This document shows, piece by piece, positions 5,275-5,670 of a DNA stretch of 5,670 nucleotides; positions within the stretch are counted from its first letter, which is position 1; every line of letters starts with the position of its first letter. The notes under the pieces are model-generated. The model was given only the letters and a program-made list of their open reading frames with translations. It was not told where the DNA came from and ran no database searches. The DNA is from Treponema sp. UBA3819 (GTDB lineage Bacteria; Spirochaetota; Spirochaetia; Treponematales; Treponemataceae): contig DFDV01000126.1 in NCBI GenBank assembly GCA_002369025.1, forward strand, positions 1 to 5,670. Reading direction: 5' to 3'. The position numbers and the translations under genes are program-made.

Positions 5275-5670
5275 TCCTGCAGAAAAAGAAATCCCCGAAG
5301 AAAAACAGTCACCTGAAGAAAAAGCAGCCATCGAGGAAACAACCCCGGAGGAAACAAGACCCGTAGAAGAGGTTCCTGAAGAAGCAACTGTCGGGCAAGA
5401 AGCAGCCACCAGGGAAGCAACTTCTGAGCAGGAAGCGCTGGAAGAAAGCGAAACTTCTCCAGAGGCAGAAGTTCCGGAAGAAAATGAAAGTCCGGCAGAT
5501 ATAAAAGTTCAGCCAGAAAGCGAAAGCCAGCCTGACTCCGATGACGCTCCAGTCCTGCACACACTCCGCGCAAGCAGCCTCTACAAATCATTCGGAAAGA
5601 AGAAGGTCGTTCAGGGCGTTGATTTTTCCATGCATACAGGCGAAGTACTGGGACTTCTGGGCCCCAACGG
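5231..5670 (+). CDS. lptB: LptB-like ABC ATPase with a long acidic N-terminal extension (partial, 3' end missing)
   Basis: LptB is the cytoplasmic ATPase of the LptB2FG transporter, which extracts lipopolysaccharide or glycolipid from the inner membrane. Only the first 146 complete codons are present. From about residue 109 the sequence follows the start of the LptB family: LRASSLYKSFGKKKVVQGVD, then GEVLGLLGPNG, which is cut inside Walker A. Residues 1-108 are a low-complexity region rich in Glu and Pro, with about 38 acidic and 8 basic residues and repeated PEEK/PEE units. E. coli LptB has no such region. The start is supported by AGGAG at 5219-5223, the ATGA overlap with lptA, and the absence of any in-frame ATG between residue 1 and Met134, which already lies inside the ATPase domain. 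A generic ABC ATPase cannot be excluded from the visible part; the name relies on position after lptC-lptA. Confidence 0.85.
   Translation, partial: MSDEEKEIASPEEKSPAEKEIPEEKQSPEEKAAIEETTPEETRPVEEVPEEATVGQEAATREATSEQEALEESETSPEAEVPEENESPADIKVQPESESQPDSDDAPVLHTLRASSLYKSFGKKKVVQGVDFSMHTGEVLGLLGPN

Noticed and set aside
5032..5591. Two long minus-strand open frames opposite the lptA tail and lptB start
   Set aside because: They come from the purine-rich GAA/GAG low-complexity coding strand, whose complement rarely contains stop codons. The predicted products are Phe/Leu/Ser-rich runs with no domain.

Overview
The window reads as a compact stretch of a spirochaete chromosome, most likely Treponema or a close relative. 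The basis is inference: the protein character, a tight cheR-cheB pair, an Lpt export operon with a lipoprotein-type LptC, and highly charged low-complexity ends on secreted and membrane-associated proteins. No rRNA or other marker fixes the species. Gene density is very high and no gene-free stretch exceeds about 110 bp. I saw no mobile element, CRISPR array, tRNA or convincing terminator.

Left half, minus strand (about 1-2172): cheR is followed 28 nt later by cheB, and possibly by the first codons of a third gene that leaves the window at position 1. CheR and CheB are the methylation and demethylation arms of chemotaxis receptor adaptation. The cheR promoter is unusually clear (TTTACA, 17 nt, TATAAT), but its predicted start site falls on the cheR start codon, so the transcript appears leaderless.

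Centre (2173-2278): a 106-bp AT-rich divergent control region separates cheR from the plus-strand operon. The pyrG side has a TATAAT only 14 nt before its ATG, so pyrG would also have a very short leader with no Shine-Dalgarno sequence.

Right half, plus strand (2279-5670): pyrG, lptC, lptA and lptB, joined by three identical 4-nt ATGA start/stop overlaps. LptC, LptA and LptB are parts of the Lpt machine that moves lipopolysaccharide-like glycolipids from the inner to the outer membrane. LptB is cut by the window edge inside its Walker A motif.

The most striking observation is in PyrG (CTP synthase). The synthetase domain is intact. The glutaminase domain has lost its catalytic cysteine (LGICLGM-type motif reads LGIDLGM, Asp383), an oxyanion-hole glycine, and the conserved motifs tied to GTP activation. 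It should be an ammonia-only CTP synthase. A second notable feature is a roughly 108-residue acidic, PEEK-rich extension on the N-terminus of LptB, directly after a similar charged tail on LptA.
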